Of a DNA stretch of 64,000 nt, positions 52,224 to 60,738 are shown piece after piece. Source of the stretch: Microbacterium sp. RU33B (GTDB taxonomy: Bacteria; Actinomycetota; Actinomycetes; Actinomycetales; Microbacteriaceae). Both the position numbers and the translations under genes were made by a program. Within the stretch, counting starts at the first letter, position 1; every line of letters begins with the position of its first letter. The stretch spans positions 496,001 through 560,000 of the forward strand of contig NZ_FTPO01000001.1 of assembly GCF_900155915.1 (NCBI RefSeq), given 5' to 3'. The notes beneath the pieces are model-generated. The model worked only from the letters and a program-made list of their open reading frames with translations. It did no database searches and was not told the origin of the DNA.

Positions 52224-53696
52224 GTGTCAGAGAAAGTCGATGTGCTGCTGATCGGCGGCGGAATCATGAGCGCGACGCTCGGAACCCTCCTCGCGGAGCT
52301 GCAGCCGGACTGGAAGATCGTCGTGTACGAGCGTCTCCACGACGTCGCGCTCGAGAGCTCCAACGCGTGGAACAACGCCGGCACGGGGCACGCCGCCCTG
52401 TGCGAGCTGAACTACATGCCGGAGGGCCCCGACGGCTCGGTCGATCCGGCGAAGGCGATCGCGATCAACGAGCAGTTCCAGCAGAGCCGGCAGTTGTGGT
52501 CGACCCTCGTCGACGAAGGCGTGCTCGACGCGCCCCAGACATTCATCAACTCCGCTCCGCACATGACGTTCGTGCGCGGTGAGAAGGACGTCGCGTACCT
52601 GAAGAAGCGCTACGAGGCGCTCTCGAAGGAGCCGCTCTTCGCGGGGATCGAGTACTCGGAGGACTCGCGGGTCATCAACCAGTGGGCGCCCCTGCTGATG
52701 CAGAAGCGACGCGCCGGCGAGCCCTTCGCCGCGACGAGGGTTCCCGCCGGCACCGACGTCGACTTCGGCTCCCTCACGCACCAGCTCTTCGACAACCTGA
52801 AGGAGAAGGGCGCGGAGGTCGTCACCAACCGCGAGGTGCGCCGGCTCAAGCGTCTGCCCGACGGCTCGTGGCGGGTCGGCTGGCGCAATGCGATCGGCCG
52901 CACCCCGGGGACGACCGACGCGAAGTTCGTCTTCGTCGGCGCGGGCGGATGGGCTCTGAAGCTCCTGCAGCGCTCGCACATCCCCGAGATCAAGGGGTAC
53001 GGCGTGTTCCCGATCGGCGGTCAGTGGCTCAAGACGAGCAATCCCGCCCTCGTCGCCCAGCACAAGGCGAAGGTCTACTCCCAGGCATCCGTCGGCGCCC
53101 CGCCGATGTCGGTGCCGCACCTCGACACCCGCGTCGTCGACGGTGAGTCCTCCCTCCTGTTCGGTCCGTTCGCGACGTTCAGTCCCAAGTTCCTGAAGAA
53201 CGGCTCGATGCTGGACATCGTGACGCAGGTGCGTCCGGGCAACCTCTGGCCGATGATCAAGGTCGCCGTCGACAATCCGTCGCTCATCACGTACCTCGTG
53301 GGCGAGCTCATGAAGAACCATGCCAAGAAGGTCGACAGCCTCCGCACGTTCATGCCGACGGCGAAGGACGAGGACTGGGAGCTGCTGCAGGCCGGTCAGC
53401 GCGCGCAGGTCATGAAGAAGGACCCGAAGAAGGGCGGCGTGCTGCAGTTCGGCACCGAGGTCGTCACGGGCGCCGACGGCACGATCGCGGGGCTGCTCGG
53501 CGCATCGCCGGGCGCATCGACCGCCGTCTCGATCATGCTCGGGCTGCTGAAGACATGCTTCCCCGACCGCATCGACGAGTGGACGCCCCGCCTGCAGGCG
53601 CTGATCCCGAGCTACGGAACCACGCTCAACACCGACCCCGCCCGTGCCGAGGAGTCGGTCGCCGAGACGGCGCGGAAGCTCGCCATCTCGGTGTAG
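52224..53696 (+). CDS. mqo: Malate:quinone oxidoreductase
   Basis: 490 residues. FAD loop VLLIGGGIMSATLGTLLAEL, the family stretch ESSNAWNNAGTGHAALCELN, GVFPIGGQWLKTSNP and the ending LGLLKTCFPDRIDEW. Peripheral membrane enzyme oxidising malate to oxaloacetate with quinone, the main malate-oxidising enzyme of corynebacteria and relatives. Confidence 0.96.
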   Translation: MSEKVDVLLIGGGIMSATLGTLLAELQPDWKIVVYERLHDVALESSNAWNNAGTGHAALCELNYMPEGPDGSVDPAKAIAINEQFQQSRQLWSTLVDEGVLDAPQTFINSAPHMTFVRGEKDVAYLKKRYEALSKEPLFAGIEYSEDSRVINQWAPLLMQKRRAGEPFAATRVPAGTDVDFGSLTHQLFDNLKEKGAEVVTNREVRRLKRLPDGSWRVGWRNAIGRTPGTTDAKFVFVGAGGWALKLLQRSHIPEIKGYGVFPIGGQWLKTSNPALVAQHKAKVYSQASVGAPPMSVPHLDTRVVDGESSLLFGPFATFSPKFLKNGSMLDIVTQVRPGNLWPMIKVAVDNPSLITYLVGELMKNHAKKVDSLRTFMPTAKDEDWELLQAGQRAQVMKKDPKKGGVLQFGTEVVTGADGTIAGLLGASPGASTAVSIMLGLLKTCFPDRIDEWTPRLQALIPSYGTTLNTDPARAEESVAETARKLAISV

Positions 53697-53712
53697 CCGT
53701 TCCGGGTGCACC

Positions 53713-53718
53713 TAGACT
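53713..53718 (+). promoter_or_regulatory. Leaderless promoter of tdk
   Basis: TAGACT, six bases before the GTG at 53725. Confidence 0.6.
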
Positions 53719-53724
53719 CTCGGG

Positions 53725-54372
53725 GTGGCCAAGCTCTACTTCCGCTACGGGGCGATGAACTCCGGCAAATCGACGTCGCTGCTGCAGGCCGCGTTCAACT
53801 ACGAGGAACGCGGTCAGCACGTGCTGCTGGCCAAGCCGGAGATCGACACCAAGGGCGCCGACGAGATCTCGAGCCGACTGGGTGTGACGCGCAAGGTCGA
53901 TTTCCTCATCCGGCCGGGCGACGATCTTCGTGCGATGTTCGCGGAGCATCGCGCCCGCGTACGGATCGAGGCCTCTGCGTCGCTCGTGCCCGAGTCGGAC
54001 GAGCATCCGGTCGACGTCGCGTGCTTCCTCGTCGATGAGGCCCAGTTCCTCACTCGAGACCAGGTCGACGACCTGCTGCGCATCGTCGTGCTGGAGGGCG
54101 TGCCTGCTCTCGCCTACGGCATCCGCACCGACTTCCAGACCCAGGCGTTCCCCGGATCGCGCAGGCTCATGGAGCTCGCCCACAGCCTGGAGGAGCTCAA
54201 GACGATCTGTCGCTGCGGACGCAAGGCGATCTTCAACGCCCGGCTGGTGGGCGGCCGGTTCGTCTTCGAGGGCGACCAGGTGGCGATCGACGAGCTGACC
54301 ACGGACCGCGTCACCTACGAATCGATGTGCGCCGAGTGCTATCTGCGTGAATCGGGCGGGCGTCTGGGCTGA
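53725..54372 (+). CDS. tdk: Thymidine kinase
   Basis: 215 residues, type II TK1. P-loop YGAMNSGKSTSLLQA, lid/active region LVDEAQFLTRDQVDDLL, and the zinc site CRCG then CAEC near the C-terminus. Salvages thymidine to dTMP. Confidence 0.95.
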   Translation: MAKLYFRYGAMNSGKSTSLLQAAFNYEERGQHVLLAKPEIDTKGADEISSRLGVTRKVDFLIRPGDDLRAMFAEHRARVRIEASASLVPESDEHPVDVACFLVDEAQFLTRDQVDDLLRIVVLEGVPALAYGIRTDFQTQAFPGSRRLMELAHSLEELKTICRCGRKAIFNARLVGGRFVFEGDQVAIDELTTDRVTYESMCAECYLRESGGRLG

Positions 54373-54385
54373 GTACGCTGGAGGC

Positions 54386-55405
54386 ATGCGAGTCCTCCTC
54401 GCCGGCGGCGCCGGCTACATCGGGGCGCATGTCGCCGTGGCACTCATCGAATCCGGGCACGAGGTCGTCCTGCTCGACGACCTCTCCAACACGTCGGCCG
54501 TCGCCGCGGAGCGAGTGTCCGTCATCACAGGGGCTCCGGTGCCCCTCGTCGTCGGCGACGCGTCGGTCGACGCGGTCGTCGAAGCCGCGTTCGACGAGCA
54601 CGGGCCCTTCGACGCGATCGTGCACCTGGCGGCGTACAAGGCGGTGGGCGAGTCGCTGCAGAAGCCCCTGGACTACTACGCGAACAACCTCGACACGACG
54701 TTCGCGCTGCTGCGGACCGGCATCGCCCGCGGCATCCGCTCGTTCCTGTTCTCGAGCACCGGCACGGTGTACTCCGACCCCGCCGACCTCCCCTTCACGG
54801 AGGAGTCGACGACGAGCATCGATCTGTCGAACGCGTACAGCAAGTCCAAGCGCATGAACGAGGTCGTGCTCGCCGACGTCGCGCGGGTCAACCCCGAGCT
54901 CGACGTGACCGTGCTGCGGTACTTCAACCCGGTCGGCGCCCACGAGAGCGGGCTCATCGGCGAAGACCCGTCCGGCATCCCGAACAACCTCATGCCCTTC
55001 GTGCAGCGCGTCGCGGTCGGTGCGCTCGAGGAGATCGGCATCTTCGGCGACGACTACGACACTCCTGACGGCACGGGTCTTCGCGACTACATCCACGTCG
55101 TCGACCTCGCCGTCGGCCACGTGAAGGCGCTCGAGCAGGGCGCCCCCGGCTACGACGTGTTCAACCTCGGCACCGGGCGGCCCGTGAGCGTGCGCGAGCT
55201 CATCGCCTCGTTCGAGAAGGCCGTCGGTCGAGAGCTGCCGAGCCGCGTCCTTCCCCGGCGCCCGGGAGACGTGGCCGCGACGTACTGCGATCCGGCGAAG
55301 GCGCAGCGCAAACTCGGCTGGACCGCCGAGCGCACGATCGACGACGCGAGCCGGGATGCGTGGAACTGGCAGTCCAAGAACCCGCAGGGGTTCCAGACCG
55401 CGTGA
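54386..55405 (+). CDS. galE: UDP-glucose 4-epimerase
   Basis: 339 residues, extended SDR. NAD loop VLLAGGAGYIGAHVAVALIE, HLAAYKAVGESLQKPLDYY, the catalytic Ser/Tyr in FSSTGTVY and NAYSKSKRM, and YFNPVGAHESGLIGEDP. Interconverts UDP-glucose and UDP-galactose. TACGCT (54374-54379) lies six bases before the ATG, but GGAGG is also just upstream, so the message may be leaderless or nearly so. The YSKSK has Tyr-x3-Lys as required. Confidence 0.95.
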   Translation: MRVLLAGGAGYIGAHVAVALIESGHEVVLLDDLSNTSAVAAERVSVITGAPVPLVVGDASVDAVVEAAFDEHGPFDAIVHLAAYKAVGESLQKPLDYYANNLDTTFALLRTGIARGIRSFLFSSTGTVYSDPADLPFTEESTTSIDLSNAYSKSKRMNEVVLADVARVNPELDVTVLRYFNPVGAHESGLIGEDPSGIPNNLMPFVQRVAVGALEEIGIFGDDYDTPDGTGLRDYIHVVDLAVGHVKALEQGAPGYDVFNLGTGRPVSVRELIASFEKAVGRELPSRVLPRRPGDVAATYCDPAKAQRKLGWTAERTIDDASRDAWNWQSKNPQGFQTA

Positions 55406-55406
55406 G

Positions 55407-56240
55407 TCAGGCGGCCGCTTCGGCCGTCGCGCGTCGCCGGGGCAGCGGGATCAGCATCGACGTCGTGTGCTTGTACTGCGCGTAGCCCGGGTACTTCGAC
55501 GACGAGATCGACTCGGTGAAGATCGTCGAGCCGATGAACAGCACCGTGAGCAGGACGGCGCCGACGATGGTCCAGTTGAGCGCGCCGCCCCACAGCCCGA
55601 GACCGGATGCTGCGGCCGCCGTCGCACCGAGGGCGTAGAAGGCCCACCACTGCGCCTGCTCGAAGAAGAAGTTGGGGTGGCGGCTGAAGGCGAACAGCCC
55701 GGTGGTCAGGAATCCCTGTGCGGTGCCGGCCTTCTTCGCCTCATGGAACGTCCACTGCTGCTGATCGGCCACGTACTCGCCGATCAGGAACGCGACGAAG
55801 AGCGCGGCGAAGACGGCATCCCATCCGGTGAACGCCGCGGGGTGCAGCCACGCGATGTACGCGGGCAGCGTGATCAGCACCAGGAGCGCGTTCTGGTACA
55901 GCACGATGAAGAGCAGATTGAAGATCTGGAACTGCCACGGCTTCATGCGTCCGCGCAGGATCGCCCACCGGTAGTCCTCCATGCCGGTGTAGCCGCCCTT
56001 GCGGGCGAAGTTGAACGTGAGGCGGGCGCCCCAGGCGGTGGCCAGCACTGCCATCACGACGAGCCGGACCGACTCCTCGCCGGATGCGATCGCCGCGCCC
56101 GCGAAGATCCACACGTAGACGACGGGGACGACCGACCAGATGCGGTCGACCCACGAGGTGTCCTTCGTCAGGAGCGAGGCGATCCAGCAGAAGGCGCACG
56201 TCACGGCGGCGACGATGAGGACGATGGTGAGGGGATCCAT
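55407..56240 (-). CDS. DUF1295 membrane protein (steroid 5-alpha-reductase/isoprenylcysteine methyltransferase fold)
   Basis: 277 residues, about seven spans. VRLVVMAVLATAWGARLTFN and GLFAFSRHPNFFFEQAQWWA are the DUF1295 signatures. Substrate unknown. It converges on galE with one base between the stop codons. Confidence 0.88.
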   Translation of the reverse strand: MDPLTIVLIVAAVTCAFCWIASLLTKDTSWVDRIWSVVPVVYVWIFAGAAIASGEESVRLVVMAVLATAWGARLTFNFARKGGYTGMEDYRWAILRGRMKPWQFQIFNLLFIVLYQNALLVLITLPAYIAWLHPAAFTGWDAVFAALFVAFLIGEYVADQQQWTFHEAKKAGTAQGFLTTGLFAFSRHPNFFFEQAQWWAFYALGATAAAASGLGLWGGALNWTIVGAVLLTVLFIGSTIFTESISSSKYPGYAQYKHTTSMLIPLPRRRATAEAAA

Positions 56241-56296
56241 GCACACACGGTAGCGGCTGGATGCCCCGCCGGGCTTTTGCACGGCCGGGTTTGCGC

Positions 56297-56331
56297 GGTC
56301 TGACCACGTGTGTGTACTGTGGCCTGACCAC
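56297..56331 (+). promoter_or_regulatory. Two GntR-type operator copies at the lldR promoter
   Basis: GGTCTGACCAC (56297-56307) and GGCCTGACCAC (56321-56331) are direct repeats, each holding a GG(T/C)-CTG-ACC inverted core. TACTGT (56315-56320) between them is a likely -10 element, so both flank the polymerase site and suggest autoregulation. Confidence 0.6.
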
Positions 56332-56344
56332 CTGGAGGATCTCA

Positions 56345-57064
56345 ATGACCGAGCCCACCGCACGCGCATGGCGCGTCGTCTTCGAGACGATCGAGAAGGA
56401 CCTGCTCGACGGGAAGTACGGCCCGGGAGACCGGCTGCCCCCCGAGCGCGAGCTCGCATCCACCCTCGGGGTCGGTCGCTCGAGCGTGAGGGAAGCACTG
56501 CGGGTGCTGGAGGTCATGGGACTCATCCGCACGGGGACGGGCTCGGGGCCGACCTCCGGCGCCATCATCGTGGCAACGCCGCACGGCGGTCTCGCTCAGC
56601 TGCTGCGCCTCCAGATCGCCGCCAAGGGATTTCCGATCCCCGACGTGTACGAGACGCGTCTGCTGCTGGAGGAGTGGGCGGTGGCCCACTTGGCGGACGC
56701 CGACGAGCCGTCGCTGGAGCCCGCCAGGGCGACGCTCGTCGCGATGGAGGCGGATGGGCTGTCGATCGACGACTTCCTCGCGCTCGATGCGCAGTTCCAC
56801 CTGTGTCTGACCGACGCGGCGGACAACATCGTCGTCGCGGCGACGATGGCGGGGCTGCGCACCGCGATCGAGAGCTACATCCGGCGCGGGGCGGACAACA
56901 TCCCCGACTGGGATGCCACCACGCGGCGCCTGCGCCACGAGCACAGCGACATCCTGCTCGCGATCGAGGGGGGAGACGCCGCGCGTGCCCGCCGTCTCGT
57001 GCGCGCGCACATCACCGGCTATTACGCGGACGCGGGGCTCCCGGCCCCGTCGCAGAAGGACTGA
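56345..57064 (+). CDS. GntR/FadR-family regulator, LldR-like
   Basis: 239 residues: winged helix with [20 protein letters not shown] and [15 protein letters not shown], and a FadR-type C-terminal domain with metal-ligand His residues ([32 protein letters not shown]). GGAGGA precedes the ATG. The lactate dehydrogenase gene follows after 10 bases, so it probably responds to lactate or a related hydroxy acid. Confidence 0.88.
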   Translation: MTEPTARAWRVVFETIEKDLLDGKYGPGDRLPPERELASTLGVGRSSVREALRVLEVMGLIRTGTGSGPTSGAIIVATPHGGLAQLLRLQIAAKGFPIPDVYETRLLLEEWAVAHLADADEPSLEPARATLVAMEADGLSIDDFLALDAQFHLCLTDAADNIVVAATMAGLRTAIESYIRRGADNIPDWDATTRRLRHEHSDILLAIEGGDAARARRLVRAHITGYYADAGLPAPSQKD

Positions 57065-57074
57065 GGGGGACCGT

Positions 57075-58409
57075 ATGGTTCAGCGACAGCTGCCTAATCC
57101 GAAAGAGCTCCTCGAGCTCATGCAGTTCAAGAAGCCCGAGCTCGACGGCCGGAAGCGTCGCCTCGACGCCGCTCTCACGATCGACGATCTCCGCACGATC
57201 GCGAAGCGTCGTACGCCCAAGGCGGCGTTCGACTACACCGACGGCGCGGCCGAGGGCGAGCTCTCGCTCGCGCGTGCGCGTCAGGCGTTCGAAGACATCG
57301 AGTTCCACCCCGACATCCTCCGCCCCGCGGAGAACGTCGACATGTCGACCGAGATCCTCGGAGGCCGCTCGGCGCTTCCCTTCGGCATCGCCCCTACGGG
57401 ATTCACGCGCCTGATGCAGACCGAGGGCGAGATCGCCGGAGCGGGCGCGGCGGCGGCGGCCGGCATCCCGTTCACGCTGTCGACCCTGGGCACGACGTCG
57501 ATCGAGGACGTCAAGAAGGCCAACCCGTACGGGCGCAACTGGTTCCAGCTCTACGTCATGCGCGACCGGGACATCTCCTACGGTCTCGTCGAGCGGGCGG
57601 CGGCTGCCGGCTTCGACACTCTGATGTTCACGGTGGACACACCCGTCGCGGGCGCTCGGCTCCGCGACAAGCGCAACGGGTTCGCGATCCCGCCGCAGCT
57701 CACGGTCGGGACCATCATCAACGCGATCCCGCGCCCGTGGTGGTGGATCGACTTCCTCACGACCCCGAAGCTCGAGTTCGCGTCGCTGTCCACGACGGGG
57801 GGCACTGTCGGCGAGCTGCTCAACGCCGCCATGGACCCGACGATCAGCTACGACGACCTCGAGGTGATCCGCTCGCTCTGGCCGGGCAAGATCGTCATCA
57901 AGGGCGTGCAGAACATCGCGGACTCGAAGCGGCTCATCGACCTCGGCGTCGACGGCATCGTGCTCTCCAACCACGGCGGGCGCCAGCTCGATCGCGCCCC
58001 CATCCCGTTCCGACTGCTGCCCGACGTCGTCCGCGAGGTCGGTGCCGACGCGACGGTCATGGTCGACACGGGCATCATGAACGGCGCCGACATCGTGGCC
58101 TCGGTGGCCCTCGGCGCGAAGTTCACCCTCATCGGACGCGCCTACCTGTACGGCCTCATGGCCGGAGGGCGCCAGGGGGTCGACCGCACGATCGTGATCC
58201 TGCGCAGCGAGATCGAGCGCACCATGAAGCTGCTCGGCGTCTCGTCGCTCGAAGAGCTCGAGCCGCGCCACGTCACCCAGCTGCAGCGACTCACCCCCGT
58301 CGCGGGTCAGACGGGCTCTCCGACAAAGCCGAGCCCGCGGCGCACGGCGAAGGCCGGCGTGACGAAGGGCGTCAACCCGGCTCCCGCCGGCACCGACGTC
58401 GACGGCTGA
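57075..58409 (+). CDS. lldD: FMN-dependent L-lactate/alpha-hydroxy-acid dehydrogenase
   Basis: 444 residues. [56 protein letters not shown] and the catalytic His/Arg loop [31 protein letters not shown]. Oxidises L-lactate to pyruvate and passes electrons to quinone. A 60-residue C-terminal tail beyond the family end ([16 protein letters not shown]...) is poorly conserved in composition and may be disordered. Partner of the GntR regulator before it. Confidence 0.92.
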   Translation: MVQRQLPNPKELLELMQFKKPELDGRKRRLDAALTIDDLRTIAKRRTPKAAFDYTDGAAEGELSLARARQAFEDIEFHPDILRPAENVDMSTEILGGRSALPFGIAPTGFTRLMQTEGEIAGAGAAAAAGIPFTLSTLGTTSIEDVKKANPYGRNWFQLYVMRDRDISYGLVERAAAAGFDTLMFTVDTPVAGARLRDKRNGFAIPPQLTVGTIINAIPRPWWWIDFLTTPKLEFASLSTTGGTVGELLNAAMDPTISYDDLEVIRSLWPGKIVIKGVQNIADSKRLIDLGVDGIVLSNHGGRQLDRAPIPFRLLPDVVREVGADATVMVDTGIMNGADIVASVALGAKFTLIGRAYLYGLMAGGRQGVDRTIVILRSEIERTMKLLGVSSLEELEPRHVTQLQRLTPVAGQTGSPTKPSPRRTAKAGVTKGVNPAPAGTDVDG

Positions 58410-58411
58410 GG

Positions 58412-59173
58412 TCAGCGCGGGGGGAGGGTGGCCAGGAGCGCGTCGAGCAGATCGGCGGTCTCCTCCCACCCTTCGACCGCTTGGCAGGCCACGCCGAGCG
58501 CGAGCACGGGGTAGTCGTTGCCTTCGGGATCGAGGCGGTCGCCGAAGAAGAGCATGTCGTCGAGCGGGATGCCGGTCATCTCCGCGAGCCGCGTCATGCC
58601 GTAGGCCTTGTCGATGCCGCGGTGGGTGATGTCGACCGAGGTCGATCCGCCCGAGCGCACCTCGAGATCCGGGAGGCGCTCGGCCACCGCGGTGCGCAGC
58701 GCGTTCTTCTTGGCTCCGGTGGGATCCCACGCGATCTTCGCCTCGAGGGGGGCGGACTGGCCGAGGGCCGAGAAGGTGATCTGCGAACCGCGGTCCTCGA
58801 GGATGTCGCCCCAGGGCTCGCTCGTCCAGAGGTCGAGGCGGCGCGCCTCCTCCTCGACAGCGGACATCGCGCGGGACTTCTCGTCGTCGCTGAGCGAGTG
58901 GGCGTAGACCGTCGTCACGCCGTCCGCGGTGAGTCGGTAGTACTGAGTGCCGCACGTGGGCATCAGGTGCATCCGCGCGAGCACGTCGGGGGAGGTCTCC
59001 GGGAGCCGCTCCACGACCTGCGCGCGGAACTGGGCGATCTGCCCGCCGGAGATGATGGCGACCTCGACGCGTTCGGCCAGCGCGATGAGGAGATCTCCGA
59101 TGCGGGGATCGATCGCGGCCTTGGAGGGAGCGAGGGTGTCGTCGAGGTCGAACGCGACGAGGCGCGGGGTCAT
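58412..59173 (-). CDS. HAD-IIB hydrolase, phosphomannomutase/sucrose-phosphatase-like
   Basis: 253 residues: LVAFDLDDTLAPSKAAIDPR with nucleophile Asp, VAIISGGQIAQF, KKNALRTAVAERLPDLEVRS and LFFGDRLDPEGNDYPV. Similar to eukaryotic-type phosphomannomutase HAD proteins of actinobacteria; a sugar-phosphate phosphatase is the safe description. ATGA overlap with the VanZ gene; converges on lldD two bases away. Confidence 0.85.
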   Translation of the reverse strand: MTPRLVAFDLDDTLAPSKAAIDPRIGDLLIALAERVEVAIISGGQIAQFRAQVVERLPETSPDVLARMHLMPTCGTQYYRLTADGVTTVYAHSLSDDEKSRAMSAVEEEARRLDLWTSEPWGDILEDRGSQITFSALGQSAPLEAKIAWDPTGAKKNALRTAVAERLPDLEVRSGGSTSVDITHRGIDKAYGMTRLAEMTGIPLDDMLFFGDRLDPEGNDYPVLALGVACQAVEGWEETADLLDALLATLPPR

Positions 59174-59631
59174 GCGGGTCCTTCCGGATGGAGGCGCCGA
59201 GCGGTCAGCGCCGTGCAGAGGGCCGACAGGCCGACGCCGATCGCACCCCCGACGGTCGCCGCCAGCACATCCCGGGGATCGGAGACCCGACCGGGCAGCG
59301 CGACGGCCTGTACGAGCTCGGCGAGTGCCGAGAGAGCAGGAGACACGAGCAGCGCGAGCCACCACGCGCGTCGAGGGATGACGAGATAGGCGAGGATGCC
59401 CACGGCGACGAAGACCGCCGTGTTCGCGATGCCGTCCATCCAGTCGATCGTGGCGAACTGCGGACCGAACTGTGAGGAGATCCAGCGGCGGACGGCTGTG
59501 ACGCCGTCCGGGAGCCGCTCCTCCAGCCGTTGGGGCGACAGGAGCAGCCACGCGAGGAAGGCGAGCAGCAGGCCTGTGAGGGTGAGGGCGACGACGGATG
59601 TCGTGCGGCGACGCGGTGCCCACCTGGTCAT
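59170..59631 (-). CDS. VanZ-family membrane protein
   Basis: 153 residues, four spans; IDWMDGIANTAVFVAVGILA and LSALAELVQAV, RVSDPRDVLAATVGGAIGV are the VanZ signature segments. Function not established for most members. Coupled to the HAD phosphatase gene by overlap. Confidence 0.88.
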   Translation of the reverse strand: MTRWAPRRRTTSVVALTLTGLLLAFLAWLLLSPQRLEERLPDGVTAVRRWISSQFGPQFATIDWMDGIANTAVFVAVGILAYLVIPRRAWWLALLVSPALSALAELVQAVALPGRVSDPRDVLAATVGGAIGVGLSALCTALTARRLHPEGPA

Positions 59632-59654
59632 CCGCGCTCCTCATCCGGGAAAGG

Positions 59655-59688
59655 AGGAAGGGTCCCGCCTCGTGGCGGAACCCTCCCT
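59655..59688 (-). terminator. Terminator of tRNA-Pro
   Basis: A 15-bp stem with two mismatches (arms 59655-59669 and 59674-59688) around TCGT, seven bases after the tRNA's 3' end, followed on that strand by CCTTTCCC. The U-run is weak. Confidence 0.6.
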
Positions 59689-59694
59689 GACCGG

Positions 59695-59768
<74 letters not shown>

Positions 59769-59784
59769 TGGCAACCCTCCGAGT

Positions 59785-60738
59785 CTACCTGATCCCGTGA
59801 CCGTGTTCGAACCGGGGGAGCAGCGTGAGCAGTGACGCTTCCGGTCTGCAGGCGAAGCGCACGGGGGCGTAGATCGAGTGTCCGAGGCCCGCACTGACGT
59901 TGAGCGGCACGGTGCGCCCGCCGGTGGACCAGTCCGAGAGACCGCGCGCCTGGCGGAGCGGGATGTCGCAGTTCGCGACGAGGGCGCCGACACCGGGAAC
60001 CCGCACCTGGCCGCCGTGCGTGTGGCCCGCGAAGATCGCATCGGCTCCGAGCTCGGTGAACGCATCGAGCACCCGTCGGTACGGAGCATGGGTCACTCCG
60101 AAGGACAGGTCCGACGGAGATCTCTCGTCGAGCGCATCGATGAGAGGTGGCAGAACCTCGAGCCGGTCCCAGTGGCGATGGGCGTCGCTCACGCCGAATG
60201 TGTCGATGCGCAGCCCTCCGGCGTCGATCCGGGCGGCGGTGTTGTTGAGGTCCGCCCACCCGAGGTCGTCGGTGAGATACGAGTCCAGAGCGCCCGTATC
60301 CAGCGGCTCGGGCTTGTGCTGCACCTTCGAAGGACCCGTGAAGTACTTGATCGGATTCCGCGGAGACGGGGCGACACGATCGTTCGACCCGTGCACATAC
60401 ACGCCGGGAATGCCGCGAAGGGGATCGAACGCGCGGCGGAGGCCGCGAAGTCCGTCCACGTGGCCGAGGTTGTCGCCCGTGTTCACGACGAAGTCCGGAC
60501 GGAGGGCGGCGAGGCCCGCGATCCAGCTCTGCTTGCGGCGCTGCCAGGGCGCCATATGCGCGTCCGAGAGATGCAGCACGCGGAGCGGGTCGGCGCCTGC
60601 GGGCAGGATCCGCAGTTCATGGTGGCGCACCGTGAACAGGTACCGCTCGATGCCGATGCCCCACACCGCCGCGCCGACGCCGACCGCCCCCACGGTGCCG
60701 AGCACGGTGAGGGCGGTCCGCTGTGCGTTCTGCGGCAC
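59785..60738 (-). CDS. Metallophosphoesterase (YaeI/UDP-diacylglucosamine-hydrolase-like)
   Basis: 317 residues. An N-terminal hydrophobic segment ([20 protein letters not shown]) then the calcineurin-like fold with [39 protein letters not shown] and [10 protein letters not shown]. Predicted membrane-associated, facing outward or inward is unclear. Starts at a GTG overlapping the stop of the PBP gene by one base (TAGTG), the usual order in Microbacteriaceae. Confidence 0.9.
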   Translation of the reverse strand: MPQNAQRTALTVLGTVGAVGVGAAVWGIGIERYLFTVRHHELRILPAGADPLRVLHLSDAHMAPWQRRKQSWIAGLAALRPDFVVNTGDNLGHVDGLRGLRRAFDPLRGIPGVYVHGSNDRVAPSPRNPIKYFTGPSKVQHKPEPLDTGALDSYLTDDLGWADLNNTAARIDAGGLRIDTFGVSDAHRHWDRLEVLPPLIDALDERSPSDLSFGVTHAPYRRVLDAFTELGADAIFAGHTHGGQVRVPGVGALVANCDIPLRQARGLSDWSTGGRTVPLNVSAGLGHSIYAPVRFACRPEASLLTLLPRFEHGHGIR

